Shown piece after piece: positions 8,333-16,643 of a DNA stretch of 41,327 bases. Position 1 is the stretch's first letter; each line of letters starts with the position of its first letter. Position numbers and translations under genes: made by a program. Below the pieces are notes generated by a model. The model saw nothing but the letters and a program-made list of their open reading frames with translations, ran no database searches and was not told the origin of the DNA. This DNA is from JAVBQU01 sp031548675 (GTDB taxonomy: Bacteria; Bacteroidota; Bacteroidia; Bacteroidales; P3). The stretch is taken from contig JAVBQU010000015.1 in the NCBI GenBank assembly GCA_031548675.1, positions 1 through 41,327 of the forward strand. The letters are read 5' to 3'.

Positions 8333-8361
8333 AAGGGACAAAAAGCATGTTTTTGTCCCTT
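8333..8361 (-). terminator. 12-bp perfect hairpin between the DUF3098 gene and uppP
   Basis: AAGGGACAAAAA and TTTTTGTCCCTT pair perfectly around a 5-base loop. On the minus strand the stem is followed by TTATTTTAAT, a loose T tract. It lies 27 bases after the DUF3098 stop and 24 bases before the uppP start, so it may end or attenuate the ftsX transcript. Confidence 0.55.
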
Positions 8362-8387
8362 TTCTAATAAATATATTCTTTAAATTA

Positions 8388-8654
8388 TTACTTACGTTTA
8401 TACAAAATAGCGAAAACCTCTACTATAAAACCCGCCAACAAAAGTATGGGCGATAAGGTAAGGCGTTGAAAATCGAAAATAGCATAGCTGAATTGAGCAG
8501 GATCTTTGCTCTCGCCGCCTATCATTAATAAATAACCCAATATTAATAAAACTAATCCGGCTAATAGTAATATATAATTCATTTTGCCGAATATAGGTTC
8601 TGTTTCTTGTGCAGGAGCAGAAGCTTTTGCTTTATTTACTGTTTCTTTTTTCAT
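8388..8654 (-). CDS. DUF3098 small membrane protein
   Basis: 88 residues: a charged, Ala-rich N-terminal tail of about 20 residues, then two membrane segments (about 26-45 and 66-85) joined by a short loop. FGKMNYILLLAGLVLLILGY, MIGGESKDP, and RLTLSPILLLAGF match DUF3098, a Bacteroidetes family with no known activity. It starts 24 bases after ftsX; DUF3098 genes are commonly found between ftsX and uppP in this phylum, which suggests a link to division or wall synthesis. That link is inference from gene order only. Confidence 0.85.
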   Translation of the reverse strand: MKKETVNKAKASAPAQETEPIFGKMNYILLLAGLVLLILGYLLMIGGESKDPAQFSYAIFDFQRLTLSPILLLAGFIVEVFAILYKRK

Positions 8655-8678
8655 ACATGACCAAGTTTATAATGATTA

Positions 8679-9557
8679 CTAAAAATATAAGTTATCGGTT
8701 TGCATTCTCAAATATTTATGAACGGCTATCCATGTAGAAAACCACGAAAATACAATGCCGATTAAGAAAATACCGCCAAAAACTATAGCATAAAGATCTA
8801 AATACCGGAGATTAATAATATCCGGATACTGTTGCTGCACAAAATACAAGGCTCCTGTAAGCAGTAAAACTGCCACAAATGAAGCTATGATACCATGCCA
8901 GACACCTTTCATAATAAAAGGCTTGCAGATAAATCCACGCGTTGCCCCGACAAGCTCCATGGTTCTGATAACAAATCTTTTGCTATAAATATTCAACCTT
9001 ATCGTATTATTTATCAAAGCCATCGAGATAAGGAATAGAATGATGGAAAATCCCAATACAAATAAACTTATCACTTTAATGGTAGAATTGATTTTATCAA
9101 CCATCAGTTTCTGATAATACACTTCAAATACCAAGGGATTATTTTGAATCTCTTTTTGGATTTTCTGAATACTGTCATTATTGGCATATTCGCTTTTAAA
9201 ATGCAACTCTATGGACGCTTTTAAAGGATTAAAGCCTGCAAAATTTACAAAATCCTCTCCAACTTCTTTTTGAAATTCACTGGCAGCACGATCTTTGCTT
9301 ATGTATAATGTTGATTTTGTATAATATGTTTTATCCAGTTCCTTTTGCATTTTTAAAATATCGGCTTCTTTCACATCATCATTAAAAAAAATAGTAACCC
9401 CGATATTTTCCTTTACCTGTTTGGTAAACGAATGCGTATGTATTACTATTAATCCAAAAAGCCCGATTACAACCAAAACCAATGATAAACTGATAATGGT
9501 AGTAAGCGAAGAACCCAATATTTTACGGCTATAAGATATATCCTCTTTCTTTGACAT
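8679..9557 (-). CDS. ftsX: Cell division protein FtsX
   Basis: 292 residues with the FtsX layout: one N-terminal membrane helix (about 20-42), a periplasmic domain of about 120 residues containing the FtsX extracellular signature (GVTIFFNDDVKEADI), then three membrane helices (about 165-190, 215-240, 262-285). IRTMELVGATRGFICKPFI is the conserved loop that touches the FtsE ATPase. FtsEX controls peptidoglycan hydrolases at the division site. ftsE is not beside it, which is usual in Bacteroidetes. First gene of a probable ftsX-DUF3098-(uppP) unit, divergent from rsgA; no complete promoter match was seen on its side of the gap. Confidence 0.93.
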   Translation of the reverse strand: MSKKEDISYSRKILGSSLTTIISLSLVLVVIGLFGLIVIHTHSFTKQVKENIGVTIFFNDDVKEADILKMQKELDKTYYTKSTLYISKDRAASEFQKEVGEDFVNFAGFNPLKASIELHFKSEYANNDSIQKIQKEIQNNPLVFEVYYQKLMVDKINSTIKVISLFVLGFSIILFLISMALINNTIRLNIYSKRFVIRTMELVGATRGFICKPFIMKGVWHGIIASFVAVLLLTGALYFVQQQYPDIINLRYLDLYAIVFGGIFLIGIVFSWFSTWIAVHKYLRMQTDNLYF

Positions 9558-9724
9558 AGCTTGATTTTAAACTGCTAAATTACAATCTTTTTGCGAGATG
9601 AAGAATAAAAATGTGCAAAAACCCCAAAAACTACACATATACAACTGAAAATCAAATATAATATTGTTCAACATACATATTTTCTATAAGTTAAAGTTTT
9701 CACTTTAACTTCATGGTTTTAAAA

Positions 9725-9755
9725 TTGTATAAACTAAATTTTTCGTGTACATTTG
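9725..9755 (+). promoter_or_regulatory. Bacteroidetes-type promoter for rsgA
   Basis: TTG (9725-9727), 20 bases, then TACATTTG (9748-9755), an exact match to TTG-N20-TAnnTTTG. Transcription would start near 9761, about 36 bases before the rsgA ATG. Confidence 0.75.
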
Positions 9756-9796
9756 CCCTAAGATGCTCAATTTGTAATTAAGCTAAGAATTAATCG

Positions 9797-10738
9797 ATGC
9801 AAAAAGAAGGAATTATCATAAAGACAACAGGCAGCCAATACACTGTACGCTGCGACGACGGGGAACGAATAATATGTACCATAAAAGGAAATTTACGTTT
9901 AAAGGATTACAAATCGACCAATCCTGTAGCCGTTGGTGATAAAGTGGTCTTCGAAATTTTTGAAGATGGCACAGGACGGATAATAAAAATCCACGACCGC
10001 CATAACTGCATTGTACGCCGTTCTACCAAACTTTCGAAAATAAGCCATATTCTAGCCTCCAATGTTGATCAAATCTTTCTGATTGTAACTGTTGCTTTTC
10101 CAAGAACTTCTACCGGTTTTATCGATCGCTTTTTGGTTGCATCCGAATCATTTCAAATTCCTACTATTTTGGTTTTTAATAAAATCGATATATACGAAGA
10201 ATCTCTGCAAGCATTCCATGATGAATTGAAGCAAGTGTATGAGAAAATAGGCTATACTTGTTTGGAAACATCAGCCCTTACAGGGCAAGGCATTGAAGAA
10301 ATGAGAAACAGGATGAAAAATAAAATAAATGCTTTTGCGGGACATTCAGGCGTAGGAAAATCAGCTTTGGCTAATGCGTTAGATAACAATCTGAATCTAA
10401 AGACCGGAGATATTTCGTTAGTACATCTTAAAGGCAAGCATACCACCACTTTTGCGGAAATGTTCGAATTGTCTTTCGGAGGTTTTTTAATAGATACACC
10501 CGGTATCAAAGAATTTGGAATGTATAACCTCAAAAAAGAAGAAATTGCCTTGTTTTTCCCAGAAATGAAAGCCCTTCTGCCCCAATGCCGTTTTTTCAAC
10601 TGTACCCATGTGCATGAACCCGGCTGTGCCGTAAAAGAGGCTTTAGAGACTGGCGGAATAGACCCTTCTCGCTATCAAAACTATTTGAACATCATCAGCG
10701 GTCAAGAAATGGAAGACGAAGAATGGCAAATCAGATAA
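9797..10738 (+). CDS. rsgA: Ribosome small subunit-dependent GTPase RsgA
   Basis: 313 residues. The GTPase motifs are in the circularly permuted order of this family: G4 NKID (128-131) and TSALTGQG before G1 GHSGVGKS (182-189) and G3 DTPG (233-236). An OB fold fills residues 1-70, and a C-terminal zinc site is formed by C264, C269, H271 and C277. RsgA helps mature the 30S subunit and releases late assembly factors by GTP hydrolysis. The TonB-dependent receptor gene starts 21 bases after the stop, so the two are probably on one transcript despite unrelated roles. Confidence 0.96.
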   Translation: MQKEGIIIKTTGSQYTVRCDDGERIICTIKGNLRLKDYKSTNPVAVGDKVVFEIFEDGTGRIIKIHDRHNCIVRRSTKLSKISHILASNVDQIFLIVTVAFPRTSTGFIDRFLVASESFQIPTILVFNKIDIYEESLQAFHDELKQVYEKIGYTCLETSALTGQGIEEMRNRMKNKINAFAGHSGVGKSALANALDNNLNLKTGDISLVHLKGKHTTTFAEMFELSFGGFLIDTPGIKEFGMYNLKKEEIALFFPEMKALLPQCRFFNCTHVHEPGCAVKEALETGGIDPSRYQNYLNIISGQEMEDEEWQIR

Positions 10739-10759
10739 TTTTTATATGGCAGTTTTCAA

Positions 10760-12991
10760 ATGAAAAAATATTTACTTTTAATGCTAGTCGGATTACTGGG
10801 GTCGTTTACAAGTATTGCCCAAGAAAAAACGGATAGCATTATGACCGGATTAGAATTTAAAACGATTATTATCTCGGCTAATCGTTGGGAGCAGCTTAGG
10901 GGTGAAACCCCTATGAAAGTTCTCAGCATTTCGTCGAAAGAGGTTTTATTTGAGAACCCCCAAACGGCTGCCGATATGCTGGGCGAATCGGGAGAAATCT
11001 TTATACAGAAAAGCCAGCAAAGCGGCGGCAGCCCGATGATACGAGGCTTTGCTACCAACCGCCTGCTCATGAGCGTAGATGGAGTTCGAATGAATACCGC
11101 TATTTTCCGTAGCGGAAATATTCAAAATGTTATTTCACTCGACCCTTTGGCAATCGAACATACAGAGGTTTTATTCGGACCGGGGTCGGTAATGTATGGA
11201 AGTGATGCCATTGGCGGTGTGATGTATTTTGCTACACTGAAACCTCAATTTTCAACCGCCGGCAAACCCTTGATAACCGGAAAAGGCATGAGCCGTTTTT
11301 CGTCTGCCAACAACGAAATAACAGGGCATTTTGATGTAAATATCGGAGGCAAAAGATTTGCTTCCGTAACCAGTTTTAGCTATAGCCGTTTTAGTGATTT
11401 ATGTATGGGAACCAACGGACCTTCCGAAAATTATTTACGCCCGTTTTATGTGCAACGGATTAATAATGCAGATGCTGCCATAACCAATGAAAATCCTTTA
11501 TTGCAAGTAGGTACAGCTTACAGCCAAATGAATCTGATGCAGAAGCTGGCTTATAAAGTAAATAATCATTTGCAATTGACTTATGCATTTCATTATTCAA
11601 CCTCATCGGATAATAATCGTTACGATAATTTGATTCGGACTAATAAAACAGGAGATAAGCCCCGTAGTGCCGAATGGTATTACGGACCTCAGGATTGGAT
11701 GATGAACCATTTGAATATTACACATACCCAGAAAAATATAATGTATGACGAAATGAACATCAATCTGGCTCATCAGTTTTTCGAAGAAAGCCGGCACGAC
11801 CGCGATTTTGGAAAAACAGAACTCCGCAACCGGATTGAAAAAGTAAATGCTTTCTCTGCCAATTTCGATTTTTCTAAATCGCTCAATGAAAAGCATCATT
11901 TATTCTATGGATTAGAAATGGTTTACGATGATGTAAATTCGACCGGAACCAACCAATATATTACAGCCAATTATAATGATGCCGATTCTACAGTTGCAGG
12001 ACCTTCACGCTACCCAATGTCAAACTGGCAATCGTATGCCGCTTATGTAAACTACGAGTACAAAATAAGCGAAAAAGTAATACTTTCTGCCGGAGCAAGG
12101 TATAATCTGTATTTGCTGAATGCCGAATTTGATACCACTTTTTATAAATTTCCTTACACAAATGTGGAAATCAATAATGGCAATTTAACAGGAAATTTGG
12201 GCATAATCTATCATCCCGAAAAAAGCTGGTCTTTGGGGGTTAATCTCTCTACCGGATTTCGTTCGCCCAATGTAGATGATATGGGAAAAGTGTTCGATTC
12301 GCAACCCCATACCGTTATGGTTCCCAATCCCGATTTGAAAGCCGAATATGCTTACAATGGAGAAGTTACTTTAGCTAAAACCTTTGGGAATTTTTTGCGG
12401 ATAGATATTACCGGTTTCTATACCCAATTGCAGGATGCAATGGTTCGACGCGATTTTACTTTCAACGGACAAGACAGTATGCTATACGACGGTAATATGT
12501 GTAAAGTACAAGCGGTGCAGAATGCTGCTAATGCACATGTTTATGGCATAGAAGCAGGTTTTGAGTTAAAATTACCCAACGGAATCGAAGCTTTAGCCCG
12601 CATAAATTATCAAAAAGGGGAAGAAGAGCAAGACGATGGAACTACCACACCCTTGCGGCATGCAGCTCCTTTGTTTGGTACGGCTCATTTTACCTATGTG
12701 CAAAAGAAATTCAAATTGGATTTTTACTTGAATTATAGTGCTCAGGTAAGTTATGGGGATATGACAGCATCGGAACAAAGCAAAACCTATATGTATGCTG
12801 TGGATGGGAACGGAAATCCTTATTCTCCGGCTTGGTACACTTTGAATTTGAAAGCCATGTACAGGTTTACTGACAGTTTTACACTGAATGCCGGAATAGA
12901 AAATATAACCGATCAACGCTATCGCCCTTATAGTTCGGGTATGGTTTCAGGAGGTAGAAATTTTGTAGTTTCTGCGGTAGCAAGATTTTAA
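10760..12991 (+). CDS. TonB-dependent outer membrane receptor, possibly heme/hemoprotein type
   Basis: 743 residues. A signal peptide ends near SIAQ (about 21). The plug domain follows (about 40-160) with PMIRGFATNRLLMSVDGVRM and the plug end GPGSVMYGSDAIGGVM, then a 22-strand-type barrel ending in a terminal Phe (SAVARF), as needed for outer membrane insertion. There is no carboxypeptidase-like N-terminal extension of the SusC kind. GFRSPNVDD (near 499) and NPDL (near 522) resemble the FRAP/YRAP and NPDL boxes of heme receptors such as HmuR, with a His in the loop between them. NPDL alone is common in other receptors, so the ligand is uncertain. It follows rsgA by 21 bases; its TAA overlaps the stop of the convergent rsmI. 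Confidence 0.85.
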   Translation: MKKYLLLMLVGLLGSFTSIAQEKTDSIMTGLEFKTIIISANRWEQLRGETPMKVLSISSKEVLFENPQTAADMLGESGEIFIQKSQQSGGSPMIRGFATNRLLMSVDGVRMNTAIFRSGNIQNVISLDPLAIEHTEVLFGPGSVMYGSDAIGGVMYFATLKPQFSTAGKPLITGKGMSRFSSANNEITGHFDVNIGGKRFASVTSFSYSRFSDLCMGTNGPSENYLRPFYVQRINNADAAITNENPLLQVGTAYSQMNLMQKLAYKVNNHLQLTYAFHYSTSSDNNRYDNLIRTNKTGDKPRSAEWYYGPQDWMMNHLNITHTQKNIMYDEMNINLAHQFFEESRHDRDFGKTELRNRIEKVNAFSANFDFSKSLNEKHHLFYGLEMVYDDVNSTGTNQYITANYNDADSTVAGPSRYPMSNWQSYAAYVNYEYKISEKVILSAGARYNLYLLNAEFDTTFYKFPYTNVEINNGNLTGNLGIIYHPEKSWSLGVNLSTGFRSPNVDDMGKVFDSQPHTVMVPNPDLKAEYAYNGEVTLAKTFGNFLRIDITGFYTQLQDAMVRRDFTFNGQDSMLYDGNMCKVQAVQNAANAHVYGIEAGFELKLPNGIEALARINYQKGEEEQDDGTTTPLRHAAPLFGTAHFTYVQKKFKLDFYLNYSAQVSYGDMTASEQSKTYMYAVDGNGNPYSPAWYTLNLKAMYRFTDSFTLNAGIENITDQRYRPYSSGMVSGGRNFVVSAVARF

Positions 12992-13671
12992 TTACCTTTA
13001 TCTGGTTTACCCTCAATAATAATCACTATTTCTCCTTTAATAGATTTGGTTTTAAAATGATTCAATACCTCTTCTATAGTTCCTCTTGCATTTTCTTCAT
13101 GCAATTTGGTCAATTCGCGGGAAACCGATATTTGTCTTTCCCCCCCAAAGAATTCTATTAATTGTTCTAAAGTTTTAAGCAGACGATGAGGAGATTCATA
13201 TAAAATAACAGTACAAGGCATTTCTGCCAATATCAATAAACGAGTTTGACGTCCTTTTTTATGAGGCAGAAAACCCTCAAAAAGAAAACGGTCGCAAGGT
13301 AAGCCGGAATTTATTAAAGCCGGAACAAAAGCTGTAGCACCGGGCAAGCATTCTACTTCTATATTCAATTTTACACATTCCCTAACCAATAAAAAACCCG
13401 GATCGGAAATACCGGGTGTTCCGGCATCACTTACCAAAGCTATGGTTTTACCTGCTTGTATCTGCTCTGCAAATGCAGAAACCGTTTTATGTTCGTTGAA
13501 AATATGAAAAGACTGTAATTGATTTTCTATCTGATAATGCCTTAGCAAATGGCTTGTTGTACGGGTATCTTCAGCCAGAATCAAATCAACTTCTTTCAAT
13601 AACCGCAAAGCTCGCAAAGTAATGTCTTCGAGATTACCGATAGGTGTGGGGATAAGGTATAATTTCGACAC
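12988..13671 (-). CDS. rsmI: 16S rRNA (cytidine1402-2'-O)-methyltransferase RsmI
   Basis: 227 residues of the tetrapyrrole-methylase fold: PTPIGNLEDITLRALRLL (about 8-25), AEDTRTTSHLL (about 34-44) and SDAGTPGISDPG (about 81-92), which are the RsmI signatures. It methylates the ribose of C1402 in the 30S decoding centre. Many bacterial RsmI proteins are longer by a C-terminal extension; this one ends soon after the fold (EIVIIIEGKP), as in other Bacteroidetes. Its stop shares the palindrome TTAA with the stop of the convergent receptor gene. Confidence 0.95.
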   Translation of the reverse strand: MSKLYLIPTPIGNLEDITLRALRLLKEVDLILAEDTRTTSHLLRHYQIENQLQSFHIFNEHKTVSAFAEQIQAGKTIALVSDAGTPGISDPGFLLVRECVKLNIEVECLPGATAFVPALINSGLPCDRFLFEGFLPHKKGRQTRLLILAEMPCTVILYESPHRLLKTLEQLIEFFGGERQISVSRELTKLHEENARGTIEEVLNHFKTKSIKGEIVIIIEGKPDKGN

Positions 13672-13743
13672 TTAATATCTGATAATATATAATTTACAAA
13701 AAAATAATTTCACAAATCATTTTTAAAATCCACCAGTATATAA

Positions 13744-13775
13744 TCTTGAAATCCTGAAATGTGAAATCTTGAAAT
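13744..13775. repeat. Short degenerate direct repeats
   Basis: Four imperfect units TCTTGAAAT, CCTGAAAT, GTGAAAT and CTTGAAAT follow one another between the rsmI start and the DUF4294 stop. The 117-base gap holds no gene. Such micro-repeats are common in Bacteroidetes gaps; no function is evident. Confidence 0.5.
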
Positions 13776-13788
13776 ATAAATATACAAA

Positions 13789-14379
13789 TTAGATTTGTCC
13801 GTGATTGATAGACAAAACAATACGTTCAATCATACGGTCTTCTGTATTGGAATAGGGGTCGTAACGCATTTTGAGGTTATATCCAAAAACCTTGGCAAAT
13901 GCTTGGTAGAAAAATGCACGGAACTTACCCCTTAACTCTTCAACCAAATAATAAGAGGCGTCACCCGTTTCTCTGTCAATAAGTTTTAGCAACACCATTC
14001 CTTGCGAAAAACTCATCGCTTTTATATCTTTAGTGAATCTTTTTTCTATATCTGCTTCTGCTTCTTTCATGGCTTGCTTACGCTCGCTTTCAGAAGTCAT
14101 TTTTGATAACATTTCATTGTATTTATCTAAAGTCTCTCCTGCAAGTACGGCATAAGGATAAACTTTTTTTACATTGCGAATTAATTTTGCGTACTTTTGC
14201 TTGTCTTCTTCGGATAAAAATTGATAGGAATCTGTAACAACACAGCCCCTGATGATGAAGCCTTCTATAGTGTCTGCTCCACGAACAAATGCATAAGAAC
14301 CCGTGACTGTTTGAGAGTACCCTTTTACAGCCAAGCTACTTAAAAGCAGAGTAATACCTAAAAGTTTTCTGAAATTCAT
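13789..14379 (-). CDS. DUF4294 exported protein
   Basis: 196 residues with a signal peptide ending near KGYSQ (about 23). The conserved core YAKLIRNVKKVYPYAVLAGE, a charged helical middle (about 88-115), ISF-like SFSQGMVLLKLIDRETGDAS and LVEELRGKFRAFFYQ match DUF4294, a Bacteroidetes family of unknown role. It is predicted to be periplasmic. It lies 17 bases after the gate-domain transporter gene, so the two are probably cotranscribed; this does not reveal a function. Confidence 0.85.
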   Translation of the reverse strand: MNFRKLLGITLLLSSLAVKGYSQTVTGSYAFVRGADTIEGFIIRGCVVTDSYQFLSEEDKQKYAKLIRNVKKVYPYAVLAGETLDKYNEMLSKMTSESERKQAMKEAEADIEKRFTKDIKAMSFSQGMVLLKLIDRETGDASYYLVEELRGKFRAFFYQAFAKVFGYNLKMRYDPYSNTEDRMIERIVLSINHGQI

Positions 14380-14396
14380 AAAAACATATTTAGTAA

Positions 14397-15350
14397 CTAA
14401 TTATCGGTTCTCTGTTTAATGGGAACCGGTTTATTGCTAAGTACAGTTCCCCAAAAACGGACAAACCATACTACAATGATTGCTAAAACTATTCTCGGAA
14501 TAACCAGCCATCCAAAGGCTACTCCAATAGCAACAAACAGTAAAGTATCTTCTAAAATAGAGTGAGATACTGCAATATGATAGTTTAATAAATTATTTTC
14601 CTTACGGGTAATTTTGCCTTGTTCAAACTGTTCTATCATACTTCCCGCTCCATAAGCTAAACCTACTATATTGGCTATAATCCACGAAAAAGCTGTATTT
14701 TTCGGTAAGCCCATCAAAGTCATAACCGGAGTAAAAATCTTTGAAAGCCGGTTCATAATACCAAATTCTTCCAACAATTTCTGCATGAAATTCAAACCTA
14801 CTATAATAGAGATCACTTTTGCTATGAGAATGAACGTATTCTTAACCCAGTTTAGTATCATATCTCCAAAAGAAATTTCGCCGGATGTAGTAATTTTTTT
14901 TATCAGGGTAGAATTATTCTCCGGAACAAGACGAGATAGAATGTATCCAACCAGCACTGCCCCTACAATACGGGTAACAACCATATTGATAGGAGATGAA
15001 CCTGTTCGCTTTTGTACCGTTGTTTCAACAATCAGGTTATGGGCTATTAAACACATAACAGATAGAATAGTTGCTTCTTTTACCGAAAAAGGGATAGACT
15101 GCATAACTGCAATAGCTGCATAGATACTCGATAGTCCTCCTGTTACCAAAACCAAAGCCGCCTCTCCTGATAATCCGATAAGTTTAAATGCAGGGGTAAG
15201 CAGTGTAGATATCCATTGTATAATCCCGAAATACTGTAAAATACTTACCAAAAAAGTAACGGGAATGATAATTTTCAATAACCATAGGGCATTTTTCAAC
15301 GCAGGTCGCCAAGCTCTGCGAAAGCATTGAATTACTCTGTTATCAAACAT
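14397..15350 (-). CDS. Gate-domain (nucleoside recognition) membrane protein
   Basis: 317 residues with eight to nine hydrophobic segments. Two related halves are visible: IIIPVTFLVSILQYFGIIQW with LVTGGLSSIYAAIAVM in the first, and VGLNFMQKLLEEFGIMNRLS with ANIVGLAYGAGSMIEQFEQG in the second. This is the duplicated Gate domain found in SpmA/SpmB, FeoB and nucleoside transporters. YHIAVSHSILEDTLLFVAIG is typical of the Bacteroidetes members. It is an inner membrane protein; the solute, if any, is unknown. It sits between the ROK kinase gene (37 bases upstream) and the DUF4294 gene. Confidence 0.8.
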   Translation of the reverse strand: MFDNRVIQCFRRAWRPALKNALWLLKIIIPVTFLVSILQYFGIIQWISTLLTPAFKLIGLSGEAALVLVTGGLSSIYAAIAVMQSIPFSVKEATILSVMCLIAHNLIVETTVQKRTGSSPINMVVTRIVGAVLVGYILSRLVPENNSTLIKKITTSGEISFGDMILNWVKNTFILIAKVISIIVGLNFMQKLLEEFGIMNRLSKIFTPVMTLMGLPKNTAFSWIIANIVGLAYGAGSMIEQFEQGKITRKENNLLNYHIAVSHSILEDTLLFVAIGVAFGWLVIPRIVLAIIVVWFVRFWGTVLSNKPVPIKQRTDN

Positions 15351-15387
15351 TTGAATTAGCTATTAGTATAAAAGATATTTGAATCAA

Positions 15388-16506
15388 TTACAAGACCTCT
15401 TTTTTATCCAATTCGTTTAATGCAAAGTTATAAGCTCCTACCGAAACCGCATGGCTCGTATCCATTGCATTGATGCCTACACCTATCCGTTTCAAAGGGT
15501 CGTATTGTATTTTGCGGTTTGAAAAAGGAACTGTAATTTCCTTTTGTTCGCCTTTGCAGAATTTTTCTAAATCCTGAGCATCTTCCAAATTAAAAGCTTT
15601 TACTTCTAAACGGTCTAATTTATCGCCGTTTAAAGTTTCTATCGTGCTGTTTAATTCTTTGATGATAGAGGGCATAAAATATTTATACGCATTGGCTAAG
15701 CCTCCTCCGATAACAATAAGTCCGTCTATCAGCGTAATGGCATTTGCCAAAGCATCGCCTATCATTTCGCCAAATTCTTCAAAGGCAATTTTGGCCGCTT
15801 TTGCATCGCCGGCTTGAATGCCGTCGGCAATTTCGCAAATATCTTTGGGTTGAATATTTTCCGGAACGGGACAAGTTGCATGTTCTTTATAAACCCGGAT
15901 AATAGCACGGATAGCCACGCTCTCTTCAATAAAACAACGATTGTATTTTTTATTGCGGCTGATCCAGATTTCTCCGGCAGCAGCATTATCGCCCATAAGC
16001 AGTTGTCCATCAATAACAATTCCAGCCCCGAAACCTGTACCTAAGGTTACGCCTAACAAATTCTTGTATTGTTTAATGCTTCCTTTTTCTTTCAGAATAT
16101 GATTGATTTTAGGCAACATTCCGGCTAAAGCTTCGCCATAGGCAAATAAATCACCATCGTTATTTAAGAATACGGGGATATGGAAATGGTCTTGGAGCAT
16201 GGCAGCCAATGCAACTCCGCCTCTATACCCGGGTAAGTTGCCTAAATCTCCCACAATTCCATTCGGATAATCGCACGGACCGGGAAATGCAAAGCTGATA
16301 GCTACAGGACTATCTGATAGTTTAGCTTTTACCGCCGTGAAGCCTTCAATTATATTTTTCAAACTTTGTTCCAAATCGTGGGCACAACTTGGAAATTTGA
16401 TAGGTTCTATAAGTTCTTTATTGCCTGCTATTGCATTGAAAACAAAATTTGTACCTCCTGCATCGAGAGTCATTACAATACGTGAATCGTGTTGGTAGTT
16501 TTTCAT
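15388..16506 (-). CDS. ROK family sugar kinase-like protein lacking the ROK zinc motif
   Basis: 372 residues. LDAGGTNFVF (about 14-23) is the phosphate loop of the ASKHA fold, NNDGDLFAYGEALAGM holds the catalytic-type Asp, LGVTLGTGFGAGIVIDG is the second phosphate region, and LIVIGGGLANAY the adenosine region. ROK members are glucokinases, fructokinases, N-acetylhexosamine kinases or repressors. The usual Cys-x-Cys-Gly-x2-Gly-Cys zinc motif is replaced by EIWISRNKKYNRCFIEESVA, with a single Cys. There is no N-terminal DNA-binding domain, so a kinase or a degenerate sensor is more likely than a repressor. It is longer than most ROK kinases (about 300 residues) because of a C-terminal insert (about 300-345). 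The start matches the family. Confidence 0.8.
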   Translation of the reverse strand: MKNYQHDSRIVMTLDAGGTNFVFNAIAGNKELIEPIKFPSCAHDLEQSLKNIIEGFTAVKAKLSDSPVAISFAFPGPCDYPNGIVGDLGNLPGYRGGVALAAMLQDHFHIPVFLNNDGDLFAYGEALAGMLPKINHILKEKGSIKQYKNLLGVTLGTGFGAGIVIDGQLLMGDNAAAGEIWISRNKKYNRCFIEESVAIRAIIRVYKEHATCPVPENIQPKDICEIADGIQAGDAKAAKIAFEEFGEMIGDALANAITLIDGLIVIGGGLANAYKYFMPSIIKELNSTIETLNGDKLDRLEVKAFNLEDAQDLEKFCKGEQKEITVPFSNRKIQYDPLKRIGVGINAMDTSHAVSVGAYNFALNELDKKEVL

Positions 16507-16643
16507 ATAGTATCAATTTATAAGTCTCTAACTTTATTAATATTAATGCAATATTTAATTCATTGACATTTAGATTTATAAATATCTTGATTGTTAAATT
16601 TTGTAATATACTTTGTTTAATCTAATTATCTCGTTTTTGTAAG

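Noticed and set aside
14671..15123. Plus-strand frame of 150 codons
   Set aside because: It is antisense to the well-supported gate-domain membrane protein and has no family features.
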